Shown: positions 39,263 through 48,379, counted from the first letter of the stretch. The stretch: DNA of 64,000 nucleotides from Thiosocius teredinicola (GCF_002009425.1 NZ_CP019936.1:1163001-1227000), one strand, 5' to 3'. Numbers and translations: made by a program. Notes: generated by a model not told the origin, from the sequence alone.

Positions 39263-41524
39263 ATGCAGTCTCCCGCAACACCCATCGTTCACGACCTTGT
39301 GTTGGTTGGCGGAGGTCATGCGCACGTCGCGGTCTTGAGGCGCTTCGGCATGCAACCGATGCCGGGCATTCGTCTTACCTTGATTACGCGCGATATCCAT
39401 ACCCCCTACTCGGGCATGCTGCCCGGCTATATCGCCGGACACTACGACTACGACGATTGCCACATCGATCTCGCACCGTTGGCCAGGTTCGCCGGTGCAC
39501 GCTTGATTCATGCGACGGTCGATCGCCTCGACCTCGAACGCAAGCTGGTGTTTGCCGGTGATCGGCCGGGCATTCGCTACGACGTGCTGTCGATCAATAT
39601 CGGTTCGCGGCCGCAGACGATCGGTGTCGAAAGTGCGCAAGACCACACCCTGCCGGTCAAGCCGATCGACCGCTGGCTTGCGGCCTGGACGCGATTGCAG
39701 GAGAGGGTGGCAACGAGCGATGGGCCGTTTCGTATCGCCATCGTTGGTGGCGGTGCCGGCGGCGTCGAACTGGCGCTGGCGACACAATATCGATTGACGC
39801 GCATGCTCGAACGTCAAGGCGACGACCCGGGCCGGCTGCAGTTCATGTTGATCACTGCGGCCGACGAGGTGCTCGATACCCACAGCGCCGGGGTGCGGCG
39901 ACGCTTCCGGCGAGTGCTCGAGCAGCGCGGCGTCGGTGTGTACACGGGACGGCGTGTCAGCCGGGTCAGCGACACTTGTCTGGCGGACGACAGCGGCACC
40001 GAGTATCCGGCCGATGCCGTGATGTGGGTCACCGACGCGGCGGCGGCCGCCTGGCCCGGTGAGGCCGGCTTGGCAACCGATGAACACGGATTCATCCGAC
40101 TGAATTCGCATCTGCAGTCGCTCAGCCATCCCGAAGTCTTTGCCGCCGGCGATATCGCGGCGATGATCGATCCGCGGCCTAAATCAGGCGTGTTCGCGGT
40201 ACGCCAGGGCCCGGTGCTGACGGAGAACCTGCGACGCTACATCGCAGGCGATCCGCTGAAGGTGTATCACCCGCAACGCGACTTCCTCGGCCTGATCAGT
40301 ACCGGAGACCGCTACGCCGTCGCGTCGCGCGGTCGCTGGTCACTCGAAGGCAAGTGGTTGTGGACGCTCAAGGATGGTATCGACCGTCGCTTCATGCAGC
40401 GGTTCACCGAACTGCCGGCCATGCCTGCATTGGATGTCTCTGTGAAGTTGGGCGGCGTCGCCGATCAGCAGGCCATCGAAACGTTATCGGCCGCAGCGAT
40501 GCGTTGCGGCGGTTGTGGGGCCAAGGTCGGCAGCGACACCCTGGCGCGGGTGATCGAACAGCTTCCACCACAGCCGACCGCTGCGGTCGAGATCGGCCTG
40601 GATGCCCCGGACGATGCAGTCGTGTTCCGCGTGCCCGAGGGCAAGGCGTTGGTGCAGAGCGTCGACTATTTTCGCGCATTCATCGACGACGCCTTCGTGT
40701 TCGGCCAGATCGCGACCAACCATGCCTTGGGGGATGTGTTCGCGATGGGGGCCGAGCCGCACTCGGTATTGGCGATCGCGACCGTGCCCTATGCGGCGGA
40801 GGCGGTGGTGGAAGATACCTTGGCCAACCTGCTCGCCGGTACGCTCGAGATGCTGGCACATACCGGGGCGGTGCTGGCCGGCGGCCATTCGGGCGAGGGC
40901 AGCGAGCTGGCATTCGGCTTGGCGGTCAACGGCCTGGTCGATCCCGACGCGGTATTGCGCAAGGGCGGGCTGCAGCCGGGAAACGCCCTGATACTGACCA
41001 AACCAGTTGGTACCGGCACCCTGTTGGCGGCCGATATGCGAGGGCGCGCCAAGGGGCGCTGGATTCAGGCGGCGATCGACAACATGCTGCTGTCAAACCA
41101 GGCGGCAGCACAATGTCTGCGGCGCTACGCCGTCACGGCCTGCACCGACGTGACCGGCTTCGGCGTTGCCGGTCACCTGGTCGAGATGCTGACTGCGTCC
41201 AACGTAGCAGCGCGACTGCATATCGATCGCCTGCCGGTGTTGGGCGGCGCGGCAGAAACGGTTGCGGCCGGGATCTTTTCTTCGCTGCAGCCGCAGAATA
41301 TCCGGCTGCGCAGGGCGGTCGCGGATGTCGAGCAAGCCTCGCGCAATCCGAAATACCCTTTGCTGTTCGATCCGCAAACCGCCGGCGGTCTGCTCGCGGG
41401 TGTACCGGCAGACAAGGCCGACGACTGCGTTGCCGCGTTACACGAGCTGGGCTATGCGTCGGCCTGCGTCATTGGCGAGGTCAAGCCGATGGTTGCTGGA
41501 TGCCAGACGATAGAGATCGATTGA
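39263..41524 (+). CDS. selD: Flavoprotein dehydrogenase fused to selenide, water dikinase
   Basis: 753 residues. The N-terminal half (1-400) is a NADH/sulfide dehydrogenase-like flavoprotein: LVGGGHAHVAVL (FAD), IAIVGGGAGGVELALATQYR (NAD), FAAGDIAAMIDPRP. The C-terminal half is SelD: MRCGGCGAKVGSDT (Cys and Lys of the active site near residue 418, no selenocysteine), NHALGDVFAMGAEP, GGHSGEGSEL, TDVTGFGVAGHL and FDPQTAGGLLAGVP. This fusion occurs in several proteobacteria and makes selenophosphate; the flavin half may deliver reduced selenium or sulfur, but that is not established. No selA, selB or tRNA-Sec is seen here. Confidence 0.93.
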   Translation: MQSPATPIVHDLVLVGGGHAHVAVLRRFGMQPMPGIRLTLITRDIHTPYSGMLPGYIAGHYDYDDCHIDLAPLARFAGARLIHATVDRLDLERKLVFAGDRPGIRYDVLSINIGSRPQTIGVESAQDHTLPVKPIDRWLAAWTRLQERVATSDGPFRIAIVGGGAGGVELALATQYRLTRMLERQGDDPGRLQFMLITAADEVLDTHSAGVRRRFRRVLEQRGVGVYTGRRVSRVSDTCLADDSGTEYPADAVMWVTDAAAAAWPGEAGLATDEHGFIRLNSHLQSLSHPEVFAAGDIAAMIDPRPKSGVFAVRQGPVLTENLRRYIAGDPLKVYHPQRDFLGLISTGDRYAVASRGRWSLEGKWLWTLKDGIDRRFMQRFTELPAMPALDVSVKLGGVADQQAIETLSAAAMRCGGCGAKVGSDTLARVIEQLPPQPTAAVEIGLDAPDDAVVFRVPEGKALVQSVDYFRAFIDDAFVFGQIATNHALGDVFAMGAEPHSVLAIATVPYAAEAVVEDTLANLLAGTLEMLAHTGAVLAGGHSGEGSELAFGLAVNGLVDPDAVLRKGGLQPGNALILTKPVGTGTLLAADMRGRAKGRWIQAAIDNMLLSNQAAAQCLRRYAVTACTDVTGFGVAGHLVEMLTASNVAARLHIDRLPVLGGAAETVAAGIFSSLQPQNIRLRRAVADVEQASRNPKYPLLFDPQTAGGLLAGVPADKADDCVAALHELGYASACVIGEVKPMVAGCQTIEID

Positions 41525-41529
41525 CCAGG

Positions 41530-42264
41530 CTACTTGCTTGCGCTGTGCAATGCGACGATGCCGAAGGTGAGATTGTCGAACGTTACGTCGCGAAAACCGG
41601 CGTTTTCGATCTCGCGTGCAAACTGCGTCTGATCGGGGAAGTCGTGCACCCCTCGTAGCAGGTAGTCGTAGGCGCTGCGATCTCCCTTCGTGACCCAGAG
41701 GGCAATGAGCGGCACGCACAGGCGCATGTACGCCAGGTAGGCGCTGTGTACCAGGCGGTTGGGTATGCGGGCGGCTTCAAGACAGAAGAATCGGCCGCCG
41801 GGTTTGAGAACGCGATGGGCGGCGGCGAGGACATCGTCGCGGTTGCAGATCTTCATTGCGAAAGAGATCGACAGGATGTCGACCGATTCGTCGGCGACTC
41901 CGTCGAGGTCGTGGGCATTGAGCTCGCGATACTCGCACTCAACGCCGTTGCGCAGGGCTTTGCGCTCGGCCACTGCGAGCATCTTGCTACACAGATCACC
42001 GAGCACGATGTGCTTGTTGGGCCTTGTGCGGGCGGAAGCGTCGAGCAGTTTGGCGACGCGAAGTCCGATGTCGCCCGTACCCGCTGCCACGTCGAGAAGA
42101 TTTTCGCCGGGCGTGGCGGCGATCACCTTGGCGAGTGATGATTTCCAGTAACGATGGGCGTACAGGCTGAACAGGTCGCATAGCAGATCGTAGGATTCCG
42201 CCATGCGGCCGAAGATATCGTCGGCGGCATCGAACGACGCGGCGTTCTTGGAGTTGTCGGTCAT
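41530..42264 (-). CDS. UbiE/COQ5-family methyltransferase
   Basis: 244 residues from ATG 42264, chosen for an AGGAGGT ribosome binding site seven bases upstream over the GTG at 42273. Motif I LLDVAAGTGDIGLRVAKLL, then HDLDGVADESVDILSISFAMKICNRD (UbiE-type signature) and AHRVLKPGGRFFCLEAARI. It resembles UbiE but MenH/UbiE identity is not certain, since quinone pathway genes are absent. Convergent with the selD fusion. Confidence 0.85.
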   Translation of the reverse strand: MTDNSKNAASFDAADDIFGRMAESYDLLCDLFSLYAHRYWKSSLAKVIAATPGENLLDVAAGTGDIGLRVAKLLDASARTRPNKHIVLGDLCSKMLAVAERKALRNGVECEYRELNAHDLDGVADESVDILSISFAMKICNRDDVLAAAHRVLKPGGRFFCLEAARIPNRLVHSAYLAYMRLCVPLIALWVTKGDRSAYDYLLRGVHDFPDQTQFAREIENAGFRDVTFDNLTFGIVALHSASK

Positions 42265-42380
42265 GCTCTGCACCTCCTGTGTGCGCCTTGTTCCCCTGCG
42301 GCCGGGCAGTACCCGAAACGGGTCACCTGTGCCGATCTATCCGTGGCTTGTCGCGTGATCCTGCGAGACCTGCCCGTTCA

Positions 42381-43295
42381 CTACCGGCGACCCAGCGCCG
42401 TGGTTTGTCGAAAGAATCGCTGAGCATTGTCCCAACGGATCGCCTTCGCCTTATCGGCGGGTAATGTGTCGAGCCAGTTGCGATGAAACGACAGGAATCT
42501 GTGCAGTTCCTGCCAACCCGTGTCCGGTTCATCCCAGGGGTTGAGTTGTTCGACCGGCCAGACCGGATCGGAACCTACCATGAATCGATCGGCGTGTTGC
42601 ACAATCAAGGCACGCCATTCCGCTTTCAACTCGCCTTGTTCATCGACGATCGGATTGCCGCGATGTCTCCAGGGGTCACGGGCCGAAAGCTCGGCCTGCA
42701 CGTTCGGACAACCGTCGAGGACACGTTCGACTTCTGCCGGGCTCAGCATGGAACCGGCATGCGCCCACAGAAAGCGTGTGTTCGGGAACGCCTGGCACAT
42801 CGCCAGCGTGTAGTTGGCGCGTGAGAATTCGGTGTGAATCAGCACCGGCACATCGAACTCGGCGGCGAGTTCGAACAGACCGGCAATCACCGGGTTCTTC
42901 CAGTGGCTGATAAAGCCACCGATCATGTGCACCTCGCCGATGCCGCGATACTCGCCCGACGCCAGCGCTTTGCGCACGCGGCGCAACAGTCCGTCGTCGT
43001 GGTGCCAAGTCGACCATTCGCCCGGGATACGGTACAGGCCGTAGATCGGCACCACCGTTTCCGGGGCGAGTTCATGCAGTTCGAGCGCGAGTTCAGGCGG
43101 TGTGCCGGTAACCACTGCCAGCCCGACGTTCTCCTGTCGCAGAATGCCGATCGCCGCTTGCGGAGAAGTGACTTCTTTCTGATTCCACTTCCAGTGCAGG
43201 TGTATATCAGCCAGCGGTGGGGCCGCCAATAGTGCAACGGGAGACAAACATAACAGCGCGCCAAGTATCCAGCGGCGTCTTCGACGGTTCGACAT
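42381..43295 (-). CDS. Exported TIM-barrel metal-dependent hydrolase
   Basis: 304 residues. The signal peptide starts MSNRRRRRWILGALLCLSPV and ends near LLAAPP. Then the amidohydrolase/TatD-like metal sites: LADIHLHWKW (HxH), IGEVHMIGGF, VPVLIHTEF, RFLWAHAGSML and MVGSDPVWPV (Asp). The substrate is unknown. ATG 43295 is chosen; longer frames are not supported. Divergent from the next gene (44 bases), so the two may share a control region. Confidence 0.82.
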   Translation of the reverse strand: MSNRRRRRWILGALLCLSPVALLAAPPLADIHLHWKWNQKEVTSPQAAIGILRQENVGLAVVTGTPPELALELHELAPETVVPIYGLYRIPGEWSTWHHDDGLLRRVRKALASGEYRGIGEVHMIGGFISHWKNPVIAGLFELAAEFDVPVLIHTEFSRANYTLAMCQAFPNTRFLWAHAGSMLSPAEVERVLDGCPNVQAELSARDPWRHRGNPIVDEQGELKAEWRALIVQHADRFMVGSDPVWPVEQLNPWDEPDTGWQELHRFLSFHRNWLDTLPADKAKAIRWDNAQRFFRQTTALGRR

Positions 43296-43339
43296 ATCGT
43301 GACTTCCTCGTGGATCGGAATATTGGCTAAGGTTAGGCC

Positions 43340-44041
43340 ATGAGATTGCCACAGCAACATGGGATACCCAACCGGCTTGGTGCTGTGCTGCTCGCATTGT
43401 CGGTCGCGGCCGGCGGCGCGATCGCGGCCGGGCAGGATGCCGACGATTGGCCGGATTGGGTGGACGAACAGGAGCGTATGCGGGCCCGCATTGCCCAGGT
43501 CAACGAAGGCGAGCTGGCTTTCCTGCGTGGTAAGCCGGCGAATGGTGTGCATCACCACGTCAACCGGGTGGCGATCAGCGAACAGTCGCTGCGGGATGGT
43601 TGGGTGGTGTTGGAGCAGTGCCATGACAACCTGGATCGGGTACCGATGGCGGAGATCATGTTCAACCCCAAGCGACTGCGGGCACTCGACGTCATCAGCT
43701 CGCGCAATATCGATGCGGCCTATGTCGAGGGCAATACCGTGCAGTTGCGCGGTGTGAAAGGTGATTCACAGGTGTGCGTGCGCGCCGAGACCCAGGCCCT
43801 GCACATCGTTGGAGACGGGGTGTTCGAGCTGCGCAACGGTCCGTTCATGCGACGCTTTCTCGATGGCTACTACCCACTGCATCTGTCGATGCGGGTCGAT
43901 TATCCGGTGTCGCTGGCGCTGGCGGATTTCACACCGGAAGCCCAGCCGGGCTTCAGCGTCGTGCAACGTCCGGGGCGGGTAGATGTCGAGGCCTTGTTCG
44001 AAGGCCAATTGCGAACCCGGCTGCGCTTCTTTGCGGACTAA
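43340..44041 (+). CDS. Exported protein of unknown function
   Basis: 233 residues. A likely signal peptide (LGAVLLALSVAAGGAIA, cleaved near AAGQDADDWP) precedes an acidic, low-cysteine soluble domain: VNEGELAFLRGKPANGVHHH, SLRDGWVVLEQCHDNLDRVP, FNPKRLRALDVISSRNIDAA and ending QLRTRLRFFAD. I recognise no family. Divergent from the exported hydrolase, and next to a HDOD regulator. Confidence 0.7.
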   Translation: MRLPQQHGIPNRLGAVLLALSVAAGGAIAAGQDADDWPDWVDEQERMRARIAQVNEGELAFLRGKPANGVHHHVNRVAISEQSLRDGWVVLEQCHDNLDRVPMAEIMFNPKRLRALDVISSRNIDAAYVEGNTVQLRGVKGDSQVCVRAETQALHIVGDGVFELRNGPFMRRFLDGYYPLHLSMRVDYPVSLALADFTPEAQPGFSVVQRPGRVDVEALFEGQLRTRLRFFAD

Positions 44042-44114
44042 CGCGGCGATCACGCCGCTACTGGCCCGAGCGCTTACAAATTAAACTCCTATTTGCGCGT
44101 GCCGCTATGCTGGC

Positions 44115-45368
44115 ATGAACGCAACCACAGCCACTGAATTTCTGCGCCGCATCCCGCTGCTGGCCACGCTGCCCGATTGGCAGTTCGATCTGGTGGTCGA
44201 GGCCGCCCAGCCGGTCGAGGCACAGGAAGGCGCGACATTGATCACCCGCGGCACAGACGACGGCTTTACCTACTTTCTCACGCACGGTGATATATCGCTC
44301 GACTCTGCCGACGGTGTGGTGCGCCAGATCGAGGTGACGCCGGAAACGCGCATCCAACCCGTCGCCAACCTGAGACCGCGGATGTTCGGTGTGACTGCGC
44401 TGAGTCGGGTACAAGCGGTGCGCATCCCCGACCTGGTACTCGCCGCCGCCGGTTTCGACCATCCGTCGCAAGAGGATGGGGAAGCCGCGACGGCCGACGA
44501 CGCCGGCAAGCAACAACGCGATGAGATCGACAGCAAGCTGGGTTTTCGACTCTACCAGGACCTGCGTGCCAACAACCGCGTGCTGCCGACACTGCCCGAC
44601 CTGGCGTTGGCGGTACGCAAGGCGATCGACGCTGAAGAGAGCGACGCGCGCAAGATCGCCCGCCTGGTCGAGACCGACCCGGCGATGGCTGCGAAATTGG
44701 TAAAGGCCGCGAACAGCGCCATGTATGCGGGATCGGGCAATGCCAAGACCTGTTCGGCGGCGGTCGTGCGCCTGGGTATGGATACGACCAAGCAACTGGT
44801 ACTGACGTTCGCGCTCAAAGACGTTTTCAAGAGCCGCGACGAATCGAGCCGCCGGCAGATGCAGGCCCTATGGAAACACAGCGCCGAGATCGCCGCGCTG
44901 TGTTTCGTCATCGCCCGCGAGAGCGGTCTGGTGCAACCGGAAGAGGCGTTGCTGGCGGGGCTGGTGCACGACGTCGGCATCATCGCGATCCTGAACTACG
45001 CGCAACAGTATCCGCAGCTGATGAACGATCCGCACCTCGTGCAGCAGACGATCAAGCGTCTGCGCGGCGAACTCGGTGCAATGATCCTGCGTGATTGGCG
45101 ATTCTCACCGTCTGCCGTGTCGGCCGCGCGCGATGCCGAGAACTGGTCGCGACGCCACCATCGCGAGGCAGACCTCAGCGATCTGTTGATCGTTGCGCAG
45201 TTTCATGAACGCCTGCGGTACGACAAGGTGGACGAATTGCCGCCGATGCAGGAGATCTCGGCGATCCATCGCGTGCTCGGTGACGAGGCGTCGGTCGAGA
45301 AGAGTCACGAGTTGTTGCGCGCTGCGCGCGAACACATCGATGAGATGCAGAGCGTGCTGAGCAGTTGA
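44115..45368 (+). CDS. HDOD-domain signalling protein with N-terminal cyclic nucleotide-binding-like domain
   Basis: 417 residues. Residues 1-110 resemble a cNMP-binding jelly roll (FLRRIPLLATLPDWQFDLVV...GATLITRGTDDGFTYFLTHG). The HDOD domain spans about 145-340: LPTLPDLALAVRKAIDAEES, LVETDPAMAAKLVKAANSAM, AVVRLGMDTTKQLVLTFALK, KHSAEIAALCF, LLAGLVHDVGIIAILNYA. HDOD proteins adapt c-di-GMP and stress signals without the HD hydrolase metal pair. No partner is next to it. Confidence 0.85.
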   Translation: MNATTATEFLRRIPLLATLPDWQFDLVVEAAQPVEAQEGATLITRGTDDGFTYFLTHGDISLDSADGVVRQIEVTPETRIQPVANLRPRMFGVTALSRVQAVRIPDLVLAAAGFDHPSQEDGEAATADDAGKQQRDEIDSKLGFRLYQDLRANNRVLPTLPDLALAVRKAIDAEESDARKIARLVETDPAMAAKLVKAANSAMYAGSGNAKTCSAAVVRLGMDTTKQLVLTFALKDVFKSRDESSRRQMQALWKHSAEIAALCFVIARESGLVQPEEALLAGLVHDVGIIAILNYAQQYPQLMNDPHLVQQTIKRLRGELGAMILRDWRFSPSAVSAARDAENWSRRHHREADLSDLLIVAQFHERLRYDKVDELPPMQEISAIHRVLGDEASVEKSHELLRAAREHIDEMQSVLSS

Positions 45369-45402
45369 GACGGCGTCGCGCAACCAAGGGGCGCGCGATC
45401 CT

Positions 45403-45864
45403 TCAATCCAGCGGTTTGCGAAAGAACACGACGCGCTCGGTTTCCTCGAAACCCAATGCGCGGTGCGCGGCCTGGCTGACGGCGTTGTCCAACAGCGCAT
45501 CCGAGGCCATCTCGGTACACCCCAGCGATTTCACCCAGTCTTCGACACGCGCCACCAGGCGCCTTGCCACCCCTGCTTGTCTGGCATCTTCGCTGACGTA
45601 GATCCCCTCGAGAAAACCGACGGGCAAGGTCTCGGTGCCGTTGACGAAGTCGTAGCGAATCGACGCCTCGGCAAAGCCGAAGGTGTCGCCCGACGGCGAT
45701 TCGGCGACAAACGCCGCGAAGCGTTCCGGGTTGGCACACCATGCCCGCATCTCGTCCAGATGGGTGGCTTCCGGGCAGCTTGGCCAGAGCATTTTGCGCA
45801 GCGATAACCAGCCCGGTTCATCGTGTGAATAGCAACGTCTGACGGTGATTTCTACATGGTTCAT
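45403..45864 (-). CDS. GNAT acetyltransferase resembling aminoglycoside 6'-N-acetyltransferase AAC(6')-I
   Basis: 153 residues. The full frame matches the AAC(6')-I pattern: WLSLRKMLWPSCPEATHLDE at the start, AESPSGDTFGFAEASIRYDF, VNGTETLPVGFLEGIYVSED, then the CoA motif ARQAGVARRLVARVEDW and the ending RALGFEETERVVFFRKPLD. These enzymes acetylate the 6' amine of kanamycin-type drugs, but chromosomal homologues may have other natural substrates. There are no mobile elements adjacent, so it looks intrinsic. Confidence 0.85.
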   Translation of the reverse strand: MNHVEITVRRCYSHDEPGWLSLRKMLWPSCPEATHLDEMRAWCANPERFAAFVAESPSGDTFGFAEASIRYDFVNGTETLPVGFLEGIYVSEDARQAGVARRLVARVEDWVKSLGCTEMASDALLDNAVSQAAHRALGFEETERVVFFRKPLD

Positions 45865-45938
45865 GGCGTGGCGAAACGCGCTTGCGTTGGAGTGTGCAGA
45901 TGCATGACATCATGACAGACACGCGTTACGCTTGCGCG

Positions 45939-46580
45939 ATGGAAGTTCGCATCATCCCGGTCACGTCGTTCGAGCAGAATTGCTCCCTGTTGTGTTGTGA
46001 GTCGAGCGGCAAGGCCGCCCTGGTAGACCCCGGGGGCGACCCGGAGCGCATCAAGGCCGCGATTGAAGAGAGCGGTTTCACGGTCGAGAAGATCTTCGTG
46101 ACCCACGGGCACTTCGACCATGTGGGCGCGGTGAAGGTACTGGCGCGCGAACTTCAGGTGCCGATAGAAGGTCCGCAGGAAGACGATCTCTTTCTGCTCG
46201 AAACCCTGCCGCAGTGGTGCAGCCAGTTCGGGTTTCCACCGGGCGAGAGTTTCGTGCCCGACCGCTGGTTGAAGCAAGGTGACCAGATTGCCTTCGGTGA
46301 CCAGACGCTCGATGTGCACCATTGCCCCGGCCACACCCCCGGGCACGTGATCTTTCACCATCGACCGACCAGGATCGCGATCGTTGGCGACGTGATCTTC
46401 AAAGGATCGATCGGTCGCACCGATTTCCCAAGGGGCGATCATCCGACCTTGCTGGCATCCATTCGCGAGCGTATCTGGCCGCTGGGTGACGACGTCACGC
46501 TGTTGCCCGGTCACGGGCCGACGACCACGATTGGCGACGAGCGCCGCCACAACCCCTTTGTTCAAGGCGGCTACGGCTGA
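45939..46580 (+). CDS. Metallo-beta-lactamase-fold hydrolase, GloB-like (YcbL type)
   Basis: 213 residues. The zinc motif is FVTHGHFDHVGAVK (HxHxDH), followed by HCPGHTPGHVIFH and VGDVIFKGSIGRTDF, and ends with a C-terminal LLPGHGPTTTIGDE. This is the short hydroxyacylglutathione hydrolase-like (YcbL/GloC) branch. ATG 45939 follows family starts (MEVRIIPVTSFEQNC) rather than the upstream frame. Confidence 0.92.
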   Translation: MEVRIIPVTSFEQNCSLLCCESSGKAALVDPGGDPERIKAAIEESGFTVEKIFVTHGHFDHVGAVKVLARELQVPIEGPQEDDLFLLETLPQWCSQFGFPPGESFVPDRWLKQGDQIAFGDQTLDVHHCPGHTPGHVIFHHRPTRIAIVGDVIFKGSIGRTDFPRGDHPTLLASIRERIWPLGDDVTLLPGHGPTTTIGDERRHNPFVQGGYG

Positions 46581-46609
46581 CAGCCTGCAAGCGGATATAG
46601 AGCGCGTCG

Positions 46610-47359
46610 ATGAGTGGGCTGGAGATGCTGGCTGCCGCTGCAGCGGTGTTCGCTGCCTACCTGGTGCGAGGGGTATCGGGTTTTGGTTCGGCACTGATCG
46701 CGGTGCCGCTGCTGGTGCATGTGTTTCCGCTGACGTTCGTCGTGCCGTTCATGGCCGTGATGGATGTGATAGCGGCGGTGTTTCTGACCGGCGCCGGGCT
46801 GCGCGACAGACGGGTGCGCTGGCGTGAGGTCGGCTGGCTGATTCCGACCACGGTTGCAGGTATCGCGATCGGCCTGCTGTTGCTGGTGGGTATGGATGGG
46901 CAGGCACTGCAACTTGCCCTCGGCATCTTCGTTGTGGCGTTCGGTCTGCGCAATCTGCTTGGCCTGCAGGCGCACAAGATCGTGTCGCCCTGGTGGTCCA
47001 TCCCGGCTGGCCTGGTAGGCGGCGGTATCGGCGCAGTGTTTTCGACCGGCGGTCCGCCGTACGTGATCTACCTGAGCCACCGGCTTGCCGACAAAGGCGA
47101 ACTGCGGGCGACCATGTCGGCCATATTCCTGCTCGATGGCAGCATCCGTATCGTCGGCCTGTTGATCGCCGGGTTGCTGCTGCAGCCGCAACTGGGCTGG
47201 TTTCTGCTCGCCGGTCTACCGTTGATGGCCGCCGGTTTGTATGTAGGTCATCACATCCATGTCGGTCTCAGCCAGCGCCAGATGACGATCGTTGTCGCCC
47301 TCTTGCTGCTCGTCAGTGGCGGTTCGTTGATCTACCGGATGTTGCCGGATTTCTGGTAG
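46610..47359 (+). CDS. TauE/SafE family anion exporter
   Basis: 249-residue membrane protein with about eight hydrophobic segments, including the repeat-type motifs LVRGVSGFGSALIAVPLL and GLVGGGIGAVFSTGGPPYVI. The family exports sulfite, sulfoacetate or related sulfur anions, and fits a sulfur-oxidising lifestyle, but the substrate is not shown by sequence. It follows the hydrolase by 29 bases. Confidence 0.88.
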   Translation: MSGLEMLAAAAAVFAAYLVRGVSGFGSALIAVPLLVHVFPLTFVVPFMAVMDVIAAVFLTGAGLRDRRVRWREVGWLIPTTVAGIAIGLLLLVGMDGQALQLALGIFVVAFGLRNLLGLQAHKIVSPWWSIPAGLVGGGIGAVFSTGGPPYVIYLSHRLADKGELRATMSAIFLLDGSIRIVGLLIAGLLLQPQLGWFLLAGLPLMAAGLYVGHHIHVGLSQRQMTIVVALLLLVSGGSLIYRMLPDFW

Positions 47360-47461
47360 GCGGTCGTCAAGCGATTGCCGGCTGCAGCGTGCCGTGCAGT
47401 GCGAACTTCGCAGCGCTGTGCGAAAGTGTGTCGCAACGAGTCAGCGATTGGGGCGCACCCG

Positions 47462-48016
47462 GTGGATATCAAAGTCATAGCCGTAGTTGTAACGATTCTG
47501 TTGGCGATCACCGGTTATCTGTACAACTACAGCCAGAACCTGCTCTCTGAGCGGCGCAAAGAGCGCCTGAACCTGCTCAATCGACAACTCAACGACTTCT
47601 ACGGGCCTTTATATATCCTGACGCAATCGAGTCGGGCGTCGTTGGTCACCTTGCGCCAACGGCTCGGTGGTGTGCAGGTGTTCAAGGACGCCAAACAGCC
47701 GACCGATGCCGAGCTCGACGAATGGCGTGTCTGGGTCAAAGCGGTGCTGATGCCGATCAATGAAAAGATCGAGACGGTCATCGTCAACAACGCGCACCTG
47801 ATCCGCGAATCGGAGATGCCGCGTTGCCTGCTGACATTCATGTCGCATATGTCGAGTTATCGCGCCATCGTCAGCAAGTGGGATGCCGGCGATTTCAGTG
47901 AGTTTCTGTCACCGATCGAATTTCCGAAAGACCTCCATCAATATGCCGAGCAGAGTTACCAGGCGATAAAGAATGAACAGGTGAAGCTCCTCGGAAGCCG
48001 CAACGGTACACAATAG
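47462..48016 (+). CDS. Membrane-anchored coiled-coil protein, unknown function
   Basis: 184 residues from GTG 47462. A single N-terminal membrane segment (IKVIAVVVTILLAITGYLYN) leads into a long helical, charged cytoplasmic domain (SERRKERLNLLNRQLNDFYG, NNAHLIRESEMPRCLLTFMS). It resembles no family I can name. A PII-like gene follows 12 bases later with a good ribosome binding site (AGGAGAAATG region), so the pair may be an operon. Confidence 0.65.
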   Translation: MDIKVIAVVVTILLAITGYLYNYSQNLLSERRKERLNLLNRQLNDFYGPLYILTQSSRASLVTLRQRLGGVQVFKDAKQPTDAELDEWRVWVKAVLMPINEKIETVIVNNAHLIRESEMPRCLLTFMSHMSSYRAIVSKWDAGDFSEFLSPIEFPKDLHQYAEQSYQAIKNEQVKLLGSRNGTQ

Positions 48017-48028
48017 GAGAAATGAGCA

Positions 48029-48361
48029 ATGTACATGCTGATGGCCATCATTCAGCCGTTCCGTGTCGACGACGCCATACAAGAGCTACAAGAAGTCGGT
48101 GCGAGGGGGGTGACCGTGCAGGAGGTCAAAGGCTTCGGCCAGCAGCGAGGCCATGGCGAGGTCTATCGCGGATCGGAATATGCGTGTGACTTGCTGCCCA
48201 AGGTGCAGTTGACGGTGCTGGTCGGCGACAGCGATTTGGACAGGACGAAAGAGGCCATCGCGCGCGCGACGCAAACCGGGCGGATCGGCGACGGCATCAT
48301 GTGGGCAGTGCCGTTCGACAACTATGTGCGCATCCGAACCGGCGAAGCGGTCAGCGACTGA
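48029..48361 (+). CDS. PII family nitrogen/energy signalling protein
   Basis: 110 residues, GlnB/GlnK fold. The T-loop is GFGQQRGHGEVYRGSEY, with the uridylylatable Tyr in the RGSEY motif, the B-loop is TQTGRIGDGIMW, and the C-terminus VRIRTGE is conserved. PII proteins bind ATP, ADP and 2-oxoglutarate. No amtB or glnA is next to it; its partner may be the coiled-coil membrane protein upstream. Confidence 0.93.
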   Translation: MYMLMAIIQPFRVDDAIQELQEVGARGVTVQEVKGFGQQRGHGEVYRGSEYACDLLPKVQLTVLVGDSDLDRTKEAIARATQTGRIGDGIMWAVPFDNYVRIRTGEAVSD

Positions 48362-48379
48362 CCTGAACTCAGCAGTGCG

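Noticed and set aside
36904-39285. 793-residue reverse-strand frame
   Set aside because: Antisense of the GGDEF-EAL gene; the forward frame has all catalytic motifs.
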